64,000 nucleotides of DNA from Pararhizobium polonicum (lineage in GTDB: Bacteria; Pseudomonadota; Alphaproteobacteria; Rhizobiales; Rhizobiaceae): contig NZ_LGLV01000004.1 of NCBI RefSeq assembly GCF_001687365.1, positions 310,001-374,000 of the forward strand, given 5' to 3'. Shown piece after piece: positions 45,587 to 54,007 of the stretch. A program made the translations under genes and the position numbers. The stretch's first letter is position 1, and each line of letters starts with the position of its first letter. The notes beneath the pieces are model-generated. The model had not been told where the DNA came from, made no database searches, and saw only the letters and a program-made list of their open reading frames with translations.

Positions 45587-46498
45587 ATGCGCCGCCTTCC
45601 TCCGCTAAACGCCCTGCGCATTTTCGAGGTAGCCGCCCGGACAGGCAGTTATGCCGAGGCCGGCGTCGAACTCGGTTTGACCCATGGTGCGGTGAGCCGA
45701 CAGATTGCAGCGCTCGAAGGATGGTTGGGGCAAAAGCTGTTCATGAAGGATGGCCGGCGTATGATCGCCACGCCGACGGCGCGGATATTCGCCGCGGAGG
45801 TCGGTCTTTCGTTCGATCGCCTTGCTGTCGCAGCGGAGGCATGCGGACGGCCCGGCGCGCGCCGCATCCTGCGTGTAAGCGCCCCGACCAGCCTCGCGAT
45901 GCGCTGGCTGATCCCACGGCTCAATCGTTTCCACGCCGATCATCCGCATATCGAAGTCGCGGTCACCACGGTTTCGTGTGTCGTCGAGGATTTGCGCGGT
46001 GGGGTCGACGTTTCGATCCGACGGGGTGTCGCCCGGGACGATGTGTGGGCCCAGCATCGCATCGTACCGGTGCTGGATGATGTCGACACCCTGATCATGA
46101 GCCCCGCACTGTTTGCGCAGCGGCCGATCCTCAAGCCAGCCGATATTGAAGGGCATACGCTGCTTGCTGCCGAAACACGCGCCGGCGAATGGGCAAGCTG
46201 GCTCGACGCGGCGGGGTTGCACCACCTTGCCGGGTCTCCGCGCCAGACGTTCGATCACTTCTTCGTCGCACGCCAGGCGGTGGAAGATGGGCTTGGAATC
46301 GGAATCGGCCCGCTGCCGATGCTGGAGATCGATATTGCCAGCGGCAGGCTGACGACGCCGCTGCCGGGCATCCGGGTTCCGCGGACGGGGTATGTCGCGG
46401 TCTTCCCGCGCCAGCCAGATGCCGGAAATCTGGTTGCCGGCTTCGTTGACTGGCTGGTCGGCGAGGCAAGCGGAGATATCGTGAAGCCCAACGCGTGA
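45587..46498 (+). CDS. LysR-family regulator, GcvA-like
   Basis: A 303-residue LysR regulator of the GcvA/AmpR group, shown by the opening RRLPPLNALRIFEVAARTGSYAEAGVELGLTHGAVSRQI and the following GQKLFMKDGRRM. The effector domain contains LRVSAPTSLAMRWLIPRLNRFHADHP, the usual GcvA-type pattern. Divergent from the MFS-SDR operon, which it probably controls. Its stop codon directly abuts, in the same frame, a stretch that reads as a recombinase fragment, suggesting a rearrangement boundary here. Confidence 0.92.
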   Translation: MRRLPPLNALRIFEVAARTGSYAEAGVELGLTHGAVSRQIAALEGWLGQKLFMKDGRRMIATPTARIFAAEVGLSFDRLAVAAEACGRPGARRILRVSAPTSLAMRWLIPRLNRFHADHPHIEVAVTTVSCVVEDLRGGVDVSIRRGVARDDVWAQHRIVPVLDDVDTLIMSPALFAQRPILKPADIEGHTLLAAETRAGEWASWLDAAGLHHLAGSPRQTFDHFFVARQAVEDGLGIGIGPLPMLEIDIASGRLTTPLPGIRVPRTGYVAVFPRQPDAGNLVAGFVDWLVGEASGDIVKPNA

Positions 46499-46699
46499 CA
46501 TGCTCCGCACCTCGAAGGCCGGCATTTCTCCAGCGTGTGGCGGAAGATCACCACGGAAGTCGGTGTTCCGGTCAAAATCTGGAATAGAGACAGCCACGCC
46601 GGTGGCGTGACCGAAGGCAGTGATTCCGGCGCCGATCTCGAACACCTGCGCCATCACGCCAGCCACAAGAAACGGACCTGTAGAGACATGCCCGGATGA
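46499..46699 (+). pseudogene. C-terminal remnant of a tyrosine recombinase (phage-type integrase)
   Basis: Reading on in frame from the LysR stop gives about 66 codons to a TGA at 46697. They include FSSVWRKITTEVGVPVKIWN, RDSHAGGVTEGSDSGADLEH and LRHHASHKK. This closely follows the C-terminal region of rhizobial site-specific recombinases (pattern VWRK...AG(I/V)P...WN-D-RAGG-TEA-DAGADLE-RH-A-H), with Ser-His in place of the usual Arg-Ala. There is no start codon or N-terminal domain, and the sequence ends before the catalytic Tyr. It is a decayed fragment 36 bases from the 3' end of tRNA-Arg, a typical integration site. Identity is from recalled family pattern, not a search. Confidence 0.68.
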
Positions 46700-46735
46700 A
46701 CGGTCTTTCAGCAGCCTGAATACATTGAAGGTTTT

Positions 46736-46812
46736 TGGCGCACCCGGAACGATTCGAACGTCCGACCCTCAGATTCGTAGTCTGATGCTCTATCCAGCTG
46801 AGCTACGGGTGC
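46736..46812 (-). tRNA. tRNA-Arg (anticodon ACG)
   Basis: The minus strand folds as a complete cloverleaf: acceptor GCACCCG pairing with CGGGTGC, D-arm TAGCTCAGCTGGATAGAGCA, anticodon stem TCAGA/TCTGA with loop CTACGAA (anticodon ACG), and T-loop GTTCGAATC. The discriminator G is at 46739 and CCA is encoded (46736-46738). The ACG anticodon is the wobble-inosine tRNA reading CGU/CGC/CGA. The recombinase fragment lies on its 3' side. Confidence 0.96.
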
Positions 46813-47011
46813 GTGTCGCTGCGGCGTTAACCGCTTGCGTGGCGATCCTCTAAAACGTCCGCCCGGGGAATGCAAGCGAATTTGCGCAAAAAGATTCTTT
46901 TTTGATCGAAGAAGGTTCTTATACCTTTGAAACTGTGGATAGATTCCTGCACCAAACCCCTCTACAGCAAGGCTTCGCCGGTGATCACGGGGGTTTTCAA
47001 AAATCTTCCGA
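46813..47011. other. Intergenic region upstream of tRNA-Arg
   Basis: These 199 bases lie between the tRNA gene, transcribed leftward, and the end of the histidine kinase gene. On the minus strand CTTGCATTCCCCGGG...TTTTAGAGG at about 46850-46885 resembles a stable-RNA promoter ahead of the tRNA. Nothing else recognised. Confidence 0.35.
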
Positions 47012-48511
47012 TCAGTGCCGGGCCTTGGAGCGGAAGGCGTCGAGGGGCACGGGCCGGTCGGGCAGTTCGATGCGGAACAGCGTGCCGGGGGTCGCCTTCT
47101 CCACCAGCGCGATCGTGCCGCCATGGGCAAGCACGAGTTCGCGGGCGATGGCGAGCCCCAGACCCGTGCCGCCCGAGCGGGCCGAGCCGCGGAAGGCGGC
47201 AAACAGGTTTTCGCGCGCCTTGGGCGGCATGCCGGGGCCGGTGTCATCGACGGAGATGCTGACGACGCTGCCGGTGCGCAGCGCCGAGACGCTGATCGTG
47301 CGGGGAGAGCCGCTCTCGGCATGGTCGTTCATCAGCGCCTGCACGGCGTTGCGGCAGATATTGTGGACGACACGGAACAGCTGCTCGCTGTCGGCATCGA
47401 TCTGCAGGTCGTCGGGGATCTGGATATGAAACTCGATGCCGGCGCCCGGATCGATCGCCAGCATCTCGCCGACGTCGCTCACCAGCGGCCGCAGACGGAC
47501 GAAGCGGCGGTGTGGCTCCGGCTCGGTGGTGCGGCCGTAGGAGAGGACCTCGGTGGTATAGCCGACGGCACGGTCGATGGTGCGCAGAAGCGTCGGTGCA
47601 AAGCGCTTGACGATGGGATCATCGACATCGGCAAGACGGTCCGAGATCAGCTGTGCGGACGCCAGGATATTGCGCATGTCGTGATTGATCTTGGAGACGG
47701 CAAGGCCGAGATCGGCAAGGTTCTTCTGCTGCTTCAGCGTCTTCTGCAGCTGCTGCTGCATGGCCGAGAGATGCTGACCGGCGACGGCGAGTTCGTCGCG
47801 GCCCAGCGCCGGCTCCAGCACGCGGGCGGGATCGGACGGTTCGACGGCAAAGTCCTGCATGTTGGCGGTCATCCGGCGGATCGGCACGATCATCAGCCGG
47901 TTGATCGCCAGGAAGATCAGCGCCGCGGTAAACAGCGAGATGGCGATCGACAGGAAGAACACGTTGCGCGAATAGATCAGCATCGCCTTGCGCAGGCTGG
48001 CATCCTCCATCACCACCTCGATGATCGCATCGCTATCGCCAACCGGCCCATAGATCCGCACAACCTTGTCGCCGCCGAACAGCAGCGTGTCGAAGGCATC
48101 GCAGATGGCAGAAAACGGCGTCATCGCCGCGACGTCGTATTGCGCGTCGACCTGCGGCGGCATGTCTTCGGCCGCGATCAGCCGCGATTCGTCCTTGCGC
48201 CGGAGCACGATCGCCTTGGTGCCGGTCGCCATCAGGGTTTCCTCCTGCAGCGGGCGCGACAGCTGGACATCCTGCAGGCCATCGACCACGACACCGGCTG
48301 CGGCCGCGGTATTCAGCCTGTCTTCCAGCCAGCGGATGCGCATGTTGGCAACGGAGGGCACGAAGATCAGCACTTCGGCCAGCATGACGAAGACAACGGT
48401 CAAAAACAGCAGCTTGCCCGAGAGCCCACGAAAGAAACCGGCCCGCGCCGGCTGCTTTCGAACGACCGTGGTGTCTGTAGTGCCTACCGTCATGTCCTGC
48501 ATTTCCGTCAT
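47012..48511 (-). CDS. Membrane sensor histidine kinase, no adjacent response regulator
   Basis: A 499-residue sensor kinase. Two membrane helices at about 32-52 and 183-203 enclose a periplasmic sensor of about 130 residues; a HAMP domain follows (VPIRRMTANMQDFA), then a coiled segment rich in Gln. The phospho-acceptor is His277 in SKINHDMRNILASAQ, an H-D rather than the common H-E box, and the ATPase has NICRNAVQAL, VDDTGPGMPP and GGTGLGLAIA. It starts one base after the stop of the flavoprotein gene, so it is the third gene of a leftward operon. No response regulator is nearby. The signal is unknown. Confidence 0.92.
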   Translation of the reverse strand: MTEMQDMTVGTTDTTVVRKQPARAGFFRGLSGKLLFLTVVFVMLAEVLIFVPSVANMRIRWLEDRLNTAAAAGVVVDGLQDVQLSRPLQEETLMATGTKAIVLRRKDESRLIAAEDMPPQVDAQYDVAAMTPFSAICDAFDTLLFGGDKVVRIYGPVGDSDAIIEVVMEDASLRKAMLIYSRNVFFLSIAISLFTAALIFLAINRLMIVPIRRMTANMQDFAVEPSDPARVLEPALGRDELAVAGQHLSAMQQQLQKTLKQQKNLADLGLAVSKINHDMRNILASAQLISDRLADVDDPIVKRFAPTLLRTIDRAVGYTTEVLSYGRTTEPEPHRRFVRLRPLVSDVGEMLAIDPGAGIEFHIQIPDDLQIDADSEQLFRVVHNICRNAVQALMNDHAESGSPRTISVSALRTGSVVSISVDDTGPGMPPKARENLFAAFRGSARSGGTGLGLAIARELVLAHGGTIALVEKATPGTLFRIELPDRPVPLDAFRSKARH

Positions 48512-48512
48512 C

Positions 48513-49958
48513 TTAGCCGAAGCGCCGCAAAAGCCGGATGATGGCGCGGACGGCCGGCTTGCGTGTCAGAGGTGTATAATAGGCGATGACGGCCCGTTTT
48601 CCAATCTCCGTCATGGTCGGATAGGGCGCGACAGCACCGCGCACATGCCGGAGCCCCTGACCGTTGGCGATCGCCATCGACCACATGTTGATCATCTCCG
48701 CCGCGCCGGCACCGGCGATCGTGACGCCCAGAATCCTGCCGCGCCGGCCGGCGACGATCTTGATCAGGCCGCCGGTGGCGCGCTCCGCCTGGGCCCGGTC
48801 GTTTTCGGCATAGGGCCAGCGCAGGATATTGACCTGCCGATAGCGTCTGCGCGCCTCGTCCTCGCCCAGGCCAACAGCGGCGATTTCCGGATCGGTGAAG
48901 GTCGCACGCGGCACGATGTCGCGGTTTTCCCGCGCCGGCAGCCGGAACAGGATTTCGCGCAGCACGAGCGATGCGTGATAGTTGGCGGCATGGGTGAATT
49001 GCAGCCCGCCCGCCGCATCGCCGATCGCATAGACACGGCGATTGCCGGTGCGCAGGCTGGCATCGACGGCGATGCCGTTTGCCGTAACGCCTACATCAGC
49101 CGCCTCGAGGCCAAGTCCGGCCGTATTGCCCCTGCGGCCGGTGGTAAGAAGCAGGGCGCTGCCGTCTATGGTGACAGAGCCCGTCTCCGTCTCGCACTGC
49201 AGCCGCACGCCGCCGGCGGTCTTTTCAGCGGCGAGAACAAGGGCATGCTCCCAAATGACGATGCCTTCGCCGCGCAGCCGGTCGAGCACGATGCGCGCCA
49301 GCTCCGGGTCTTCCCCAGAAAGCGCCCTGCCCGCGTCGATGACCGTGACCTTCGCTCCCAGCCGCCGGTGCGCCTGGGCCATCTCCAACCCGGCCGGGCC
49401 GGCGCCGATCACCAGCAGATGTTCCGGCGGGCGCGTCAGGTCGAACAGGGTTTCGTTGGTGAGGTAGCCGGCATCCGCAAGGCCGGGGATCGGCGGGACA
49501 ATGGTCGAGGATCCCGTGGCAATCACGAACCGGCGAGCCCGGATGGTCAAACCGCCGGCCATAACGGTATCGCGGTCGACAAACCGGGCCTCCGCCTCGA
49601 TTACCCTCACCCCCATTGCCGTAAAGCGCTCGACCGAATCGTTCGGCGCGATCGCCGCGATCACCGAGCGGACATGCGCGTGCACCTTTTCGAAATCGAT
49701 CACAGGTTCACCGGCGCTGACGCCGAATTCGGCCGCCTTGCGCACCGCATGCGCGTGCCGTGCAGCGGCGATCAGCGCCTTGGAGGGAACGCAGCCGGTG
49801 TTGAGGCAATCGCCGCCCATGCGGCCGCGCTCGATCAGCACGACCGGCACCCCGAAGGCGGCGGCGCCGGCGGCGAGCGAAAGGCCCGCCGAGCCGCCGC
49901 CGATGACGCAGATGTCGGGATGCAGAACCGTTGTCACGCCGTCAGTCTTTTCCACCAT
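48513..49958 (-). CDS. Pyridine nucleotide-disulfide oxidoreductase, mercuric-reductase-like
   Basis: A 481-residue class I flavoprotein disulfide reductase. The FAD motif CVIGGGSAGLSLAAGAAAFG is followed by the redox-active pair GGDCLNTGCVPSK (Cys51, Cys56); the NAD(P) motif VIGAGPAGLEMAQAHRRLG and the second FAD motif RVYAIGDAAGG are intact. The C-terminal active-site region reads APYPTMTE, with Tyr where lipoamide and glutathione reductases have His, as in MerA. The vicinal C-terminal Cys pair of true MerA is missing, so mercury reduction is unlikely. Its start overlaps the end of the TVP38 gene by 17 bases. The ATG at 49958 is preferred to 50024. Confidence 0.88.
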   Translation of the reverse strand: MVEKTDGVTTVLHPDICVIGGGSAGLSLAAGAAAFGVPVVLIERGRMGGDCLNTGCVPSKALIAAARHAHAVRKAAEFGVSAGEPVIDFEKVHAHVRSVIAAIAPNDSVERFTAMGVRVIEAEARFVDRDTVMAGGLTIRARRFVIATGSSTIVPPIPGLADAGYLTNETLFDLTRPPEHLLVIGAGPAGLEMAQAHRRLGAKVTVIDAGRALSGEDPELARIVLDRLRGEGIVIWEHALVLAAEKTAGGVRLQCETETGSVTIDGSALLLTTGRRGNTAGLGLEAADVGVTANGIAVDASLRTGNRRVYAIGDAAGGLQFTHAANYHASLVLREILFRLPARENRDIVPRATFTDPEIAAVGLGEDEARRRYRQVNILRWPYAENDRAQAERATGGLIKIVAGRRGRILGVTIAGAGAAEMINMWSMAIANGQGLRHVRGAVAPYPTMTEIGKRAVIAYYTPLTRKPAVRAIIRLLRRFG

Positions 49959-50766
49959 CGCCCGCCGCCTGCCTCTTTTCGCGGACAAACTGCACGAGAA
50001 GCGGCAGCGCGGCAATGACCGCAAGCGCCGTGAAGGCGAGCGTCAGCTCCGGCGTCAGACAGTCGGCCAGGCGCAGCGGCCGCCCCTCCTTCGCCACATC
50101 GCCGATGACCTGCTCGAAGCCGCAACCAAGCCAGCTGTAGACAAACGTGGCGGGGATGATGCCGATGACGGTGGCGAGCACAAACGTCCGCATGCTGACA
50201 CCAAAGAAGGCCGGGGCGATGTTGACCACGAAGAACGGAAAGACCGGCGCCAGGCGCAGAACCAGCAGGTAGCTGAAGGCATTCCGGTTAAACCCTTCGG
50301 AAAACCGGCAGAGGAACGGCCCGGCCCGGCGCCGCAGGATATCGCCGAAGACCGTGCGTGCGCCGGCAAACAGAATGCAGGATCCGGCCGTGGCAGCGGC
50401 AAGGACGATGATACCGCCCGTCAGCCAGCCGAACAGGAAGCCGGCAAAGATCGTCAGCACCGTCGCTGCCGGAACCGACAGCGCCACGACGGCGACATAG
50501 ACGATGAAGAACAGCGCCGCCGACTTCAGGGGATAGCGCGCAACCATATCCAGCAAGACTTCGCGCTGATCGGCCAGCCAGGTCAGCGTCAGATAACGAT
50601 GCCACCCCAATCCGTAGGCCACGGCCAGGCCGAGCGCGAACAGGACAAGCGGCATGATGCGCAGGGCGAGCGGCGGCGCATGCCCCGCAGGCTCGTCCTT
50701 CGCCGGTGTCGCTCCCCGATGGCTCCCCACGTCCGGATGCCGCCTTTCCTGATCGTCCCGTTTCAT
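49942..50766 (-). CDS. TVP38/TMEM64-family (DedA-superfamily) membrane protein
   Basis: A 274-residue inner-membrane protein. After a charged 35-residue N-terminus come about six hydrophobic segments: LRIMPLVLFALGLAVAYGLG, AALFFIVYVAVVALSVPAAT and others. The SNARE-associated/VTT signature is FAGFLFGWLTGGIIVLAAATAG with the later RLAPVFPFFVVNIAPAFFGV. VTT proteins are linked to lipid scrambling and membrane homeostasis. The gene heads an operon with the flavoprotein and histidine kinase; TVP38 genes beside MerA-like flavoproteins recur in proteobacteria as I recall. Lipid or quinone transport is possible but unproven. Confidence 0.88.
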   Translation of the reverse strand: MKRDDQERRHPDVGSHRGATPAKDEPAGHAPPLALRIMPLVLFALGLAVAYGLGWHRYLTLTWLADQREVLLDMVARYPLKSAALFFIVYVAVVALSVPAATVLTIFAGFLFGWLTGGIIVLAAATAGSCILFAGARTVFGDILRRRAGPFLCRFSEGFNRNAFSYLLVLRLAPVFPFFVVNIAPAFFGVSMRTFVLATVIGIIPATFVYSWLGCGFEQVIGDVAKEGRPLRLADCLTPELTLAFTALAVIAALPLLVQFVREKRQAAGDGGKD

Positions 50767-50859
50767 CGCAGCAGCATTAGAAGGAAAGCACCGCCGGAAC
50801 CAATAACGAATGATCGCGGCAAAAAACGTCCCCGTGATCGGAACGGCGATCGAAACGAA

Positions 50860-50892
50860 AAATCCCGCGGCGATACCCGATCGCCGCGGGAT
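50860..50892 (-). terminator. Rho-independent terminator of the chemotaxis receptor gene
   Basis: A 14-bp stem (AATCCCGCGGCGAT and its complement, 5-base loop) lies 30 bases beyond the receptor gene stop. On the minus strand it ends in five T residues, a classic intrinsic terminator. Confidence 0.88.
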
Positions 50893-50922
50893 TGATATTC
50901 ATGCGCTAACGCTTGCGAAGGA

Positions 50923-52932
50923 TCAGAATTCTTCCCAATTGTCCTTCGATACCGCCGCACTGGCCGACCCGCCGCCAAAGGCGCGGGCGACGGTGCCCAT
51001 CATCTTGCGGGCGGGTGACGCGACCGGGCGGGTCTGTTCGCGCACCGGAGCGGCGGCGACACGCAACGGGGCTGCCTCGTCGAGCTTGAAGTGCGAGATC
51101 AGCCGCGCAAGGCTGTCGGCTTCAGCCGAAAGCTTGTGGGTCGCGGCATTGGCCTCCTCGACCATGGCAGCGTTCTGCTGCGTCACATGGTCCATCTGGT
51201 TGACGGCGGTGCTGACTTCGCCGAGCCCGGTCGACTGTTCGCGGGCGGCGGTGGCGATCGAGTGGATGTGATCGTTGATGCTCAACACCCGCGTTTCGAT
51301 CTGGCCGAGAACCTGGCCGGTCTCCTGCACCAGCTTCACCCCGGTTGCGACTTCCGAGCCCGATTTCGCAATCAGGACCTTGATGTCCTTGGCGGCGCTT
51401 GCCGCGCGCTGGGCAAGCTCGCGCACTTCCTGTGCCACCACGGCAAACCCCTTGCCGGCATCGCCGGCACGGGCCGCTTCGACACCGGCATTGAGCGCCA
51501 GAAGATTGGTCTGGAAGGCGATCTCGTCGATCACGTTGGTGATCTGGCCGATCTCGCTGGAGGCCTGCTCGATCCGGCCCATGGCATCGACGGCCTTGCG
51601 CACGACTTCGCCCGATTGCGCAGCACTCTGCTTGGCCTCGGTGACCATGACGCTGGCTTCCTGGGCCCGGTCGGTCGAATTGCGGACGGCGGCGGTGATC
51701 TCCTCCAGCGCCGCCGAGGTTTCCTCGAGTGCCGCCGCCTGCTGCTCGGTGCGCTTGGACAGGTCGTCGGCAGCGGAGCGCAGTTCGGTCGAATTGCCGT
51801 TGATGGAGTCCGTCGTGGAGCGCACTTCGCGCAGGGTGTTCTGCAGGGTGGACAGCGAATCGTTGACGTTCTGCTGCAGTTCGGCAAAGGCGCCCTGGAA
51901 TTTGCCGTTCATATTCTGTGTGAGATCGCCGACCGCAAGGCTGGCGATGACCCGGCGGGTCTCGTTGACACCGCTATCGACACCATCCACCAGTTCGTTG
52001 ACGCTGGCCGCGAACCGGTTGAGGTCGGCATTGCCATAGTCCTTGCTGATCCGCTGGGTGAAATCGCCGGCGGCAGCGGCCGAGACGACGACGGCAATGC
52101 TCGACTGGAGATCGGCGCTCTTTTCCCGCAGCACGGTTTCCTGCGCGTTCAGTTCGCGCACGGCCAGGCCGTTGCGCTTGAAGACTTCGACGGCGCTCGC
52201 CATCTCGCCGATTTCATCCTTGCGGCCGGAGAAGGGCACCTCGGCGTCGAGGTCGCCATCGGCAAGCTGCTTCATCGTTCCGGTCAGCTTGAGGATCGGC
52301 TGGCTCAGTTCCTTCGTGCCGATATAGAAGGCCGTACCGATGCCGATGACAAGACCGAAGCCGGCAGTCAGAAGAACGATCAGGATCATCTTCTGCTGGA
52401 TGGCGCTTACCTCCGCCTGGATGACATCCAGCGCGGCACGGTCGGTTTCCACGACGGCGTCGATCTCGGCCTGGAAGGCTTTGCGGTTGGCGCGGTTGAG
52501 CTCGTTGTTGCCCTGCTCGTTGGCGGCCTGCGGCGAAACCTGCTGGCTGAGGCGGGCCGTCTCCGTGCGGAACGCACGGAATTCGGCGGCACGCTTGACG
52601 ACAGCATCGAACGCCGGCAGCTGCTCGGCAGGGACCAGCGGACGCCACGCGGTCAACAGGGTATCGATCTTGTCGAGGTTGGTCATCAGCCCATCGGCGA
52701 AGGCTTTCGACTTCTCGGCCGTGGGCGCCGCATAGATGCCGCGCGCTTCCATCACCACCCCGGTGACGAGGCGGTTCAGCCGTTCGCCGTTGAAGGCACG
52801 GTCCGAGGCATTGTCGAACTGGACGAGCCTTGCATTATATTGTGTGATCACCGTCAGGGCCATGCCCGTCACGGCCAGAGCGATCAGGCTCATCACGCCG
52901 ACAATGAGATAAATCTTGCCTCGAATTTTCAT
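50923..52932 (-). CDS. Methyl-accepting chemotaxis protein
   Basis: A 669-residue chemoreceptor. Membrane helices at about 7-29 and 190-212 flank a helical periplasmic sensor; one or two HAMP units follow ([19 protein letters not shown] and [17 protein letters not shown]), then the signalling coiled coil with hairpin-tip [29 protein letters not shown]. The protein ends in NWEEF, a C-terminal pentapeptide tether for CheR/CheB. No other chemotaxis genes adjoin, so it feeds the main cluster elsewhere. The ATG at 52932 follows GGAGGAG at 8 bases; the upstream in-frame ATG overlaps that site. Ligand unknown. Confidence 0.95.
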   Translation of the reverse strand: MKIRGKIYLIVGVMSLIALAVTGMALTVITQYNARLVQFDNASDRAFNGERLNRLVTGVVMEARGIYAAPTAEKSKAFADGLMTNLDKIDTLLTAWRPLVPAEQLPAFDAVVKRAAEFRAFRTETARLSQQVSPQAANEQGNNELNRANRKAFQAEIDAVVETDRAALDVIQAEVSAIQQKMILIVLLTAGFGLVIGIGTAFYIGTKELSQPILKLTGTMKQLADGDLDAEVPFSGRKDEIGEMASAVEVFKRNGLAVRELNAQETVLREKSADLQSSIAVVVSAAAAGDFTQRISKDYGNADLNRFAASVNELVDGVDSGVNETRRVIASLAVGDLTQNMNGKFQGAFAELQQNVNDSLSTLQNTLREVRSTTDSINGNSTELRSAADDLSKRTEQQAAALEETSAALEEITAAVRNSTDRAQEASVMVTEAKQSAAQSGEVVRKAVDAMGRIEQASSEIGQITNVIDEIAFQTNLLALNAGVEAARAGDAGKGFAVVAQEVRELAQRAASAAKDIKVLIAKSGSEVATGVKLVQETGQVLGQIETRVLSINDHIHSIATAAREQSTGLGEVSTAVNQMDHVTQQNAAMVEEANAATHKLSAEADSLARLISHFKLDEAAPLRVAAAPVREQTRPVASPARKMMGTVARAFGGGSASAAVSKDNWEEF

Positions 52933-53347
52933 GAAATATGTCTCCTCCAAACCGGTAACAGGCCTGAAAGTGGTGGTTTACAGGCGCGTATATTGGCAGG
53001 GACACTACGGCCCGGAGGGTTAACGAAACTCTTCGGGGACTTGAACAATTCTAGGGTTACCACTTTAGGCTTTTGTTTATATAATTACATTAACATCTTC
53101 TAATTTTCAATTGTGAGTTGAATCTTACAGATATTCGCGGCAAAGCATCGCAAGCGGCCGGGACGGCCGAAAACACGCCGTTCCCAGCTTTTGTGCCCCG
53201 GCAATTGACTTTTGCGGGCCTTTCCTCTTATAAGCCGCCCACGTCCGGACAAGTCCCCTTGCCCAGTGCAGTGCCATGTCCGGAACGTAACGCTCCCTTG
53301 CTAAGAAGCAAACCCAAGAAGGGCCGCACACCGCGGTATTAAAATAA
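52933..53347. promoter_or_regulatory. 415-base region upstream of rpmH
   Basis: Contains the divergent promoters of the chemoreceptor and ribosomal genes. An AT-rich stretch lies at 53060-53125. The rpmH promoter at 53205-53234 is followed by a leader of about 105 bases. No other gene is recognised; small frames of 60-75 codons on either strand show no motif. Confidence 0.55.
53205..53234 (+). promoter_or_regulatory. Strong sigma-70-type promoter for rpmH-rnpA-yidC
   Basis: TTGACT (53205-53210) and TATAAG (53229-53234) are separated by 18 bases, 5 of 6 matches in each hexamer. It lies about 114 bases before rpmH, consistent with a highly expressed ribosomal protein operon. Confidence 0.75.
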
Positions 53348-53485
53348 ATGACGAAGCGTACCTATCAACCGTCCAAGCTTGTTCGCAAGCGCCGTCACGG
53401 CTTCCGTGCACGTATCGCCACCAAGGGTGGCCGCAAGGTTATCGTTGCCCGCCGGGCACGTGGCCGTAAGCGTCTGTCGGCTTAA
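53348..53485 (+). CDS. rpmH: Ribosomal protein bL34
   Basis: A 45-residue basic protein starting [19 protein letters not shown] and ending in ARGRKRLSA, the invariant bL34 pattern. It is part of the large ribosomal subunit, near the 23S rRNA core. Followed by rnpA at 135 bases, the universal bacterial order. Its ribosome site is the weak AAAATAA leader type, with GAAGGG further upstream. Too short to appear in long-frame screens but unmistakable. Confidence 0.97.
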   Translation: MTKRTYQPSKLVRKRRHGFRARIATKGGRKVIVARRARGRKRLSA

Positions 53486-53620
53486 GGCCGTCTGGCGCGT
53501 GCCGCGTCTTCGCGCACTGACCTTCGCGAAACCTGCATGCGCGGCTTCATGGCGCCGGAGCATCCTGCAAACGTCCGTCTGGACGATGGATGCTCCTGTT
53601 CCCGGAAGGAGCGCGGGCGA

Positions 53621-54007
53621 ATGACATCACCCAAGCCTAAATCAACTGCCGGGCGGCTGAAAAGCCGGCCGCAGTTTCTTGCCGTTCGCAAGGGAGAGCA
53701 GCGGAAAGGTCCGTTGTTCCTTCTCGAAGTTCTTGATCGCAACGAGCCTGACACCGCGCCACGCGTCGGTTTCACCGTCACCAAGAAGCATGGCAATGCC
53801 GTCGAACGCAACCGGATGCGCCGGCGCCTCAAGGAAGCCGTGCGGCTCTCCGCCGGATTTGCAATGAAGCCCGGACTTGACTATGTGATTGTCGCCAGAC
53901 GCGACCTTTTGAACGCGCCCTTCGAGCGGATCGGCAAGACCCTCTGCGAGCGGATCGAAAGCAAGCAAAAATATTCACGGCCGCCGGCCGGCTCCAGGAA
54001 AGAATGA
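53621..54007 (+). CDS. rnpA: Ribonuclease P protein component
   Basis: A 128-residue basic protein that helps the RNase P RNA mature tRNA 5' ends. The diagnostic central motif [24 protein letters not shown], including the RNR helix, is present, with [13 protein letters not shown] at the N-terminus and [10 protein letters not shown] near the end. The ATG at 53621 follows GGAAGGAG; an earlier in-frame ATG at 53537 extends into non-typical sequence. The stop overlaps yidC by 4 bases. No yidD gene lies between rnpA and yidC. Confidence 0.95.
   Translation: MTSPKPKSTAGRLKSRPQFLAVRKGEQRKGPLFLLEVLDRNEPDTAPRVGFTVTKKHGNAVERNRMRRRLKEAVRLSAGFAMKPGLDYVIVARRDLLNAPFERIGKTLCERIESKQKYSRPPAGSRKE

Noticed and set aside
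48513-49958. Mercuric reductase (merA)
   Set aside because: The C-terminal vicinal cysteines and N-terminal metal-binding domain of MerA are absent and no mer genes are nearby, so only a MerA-like flavoprotein is claimed.
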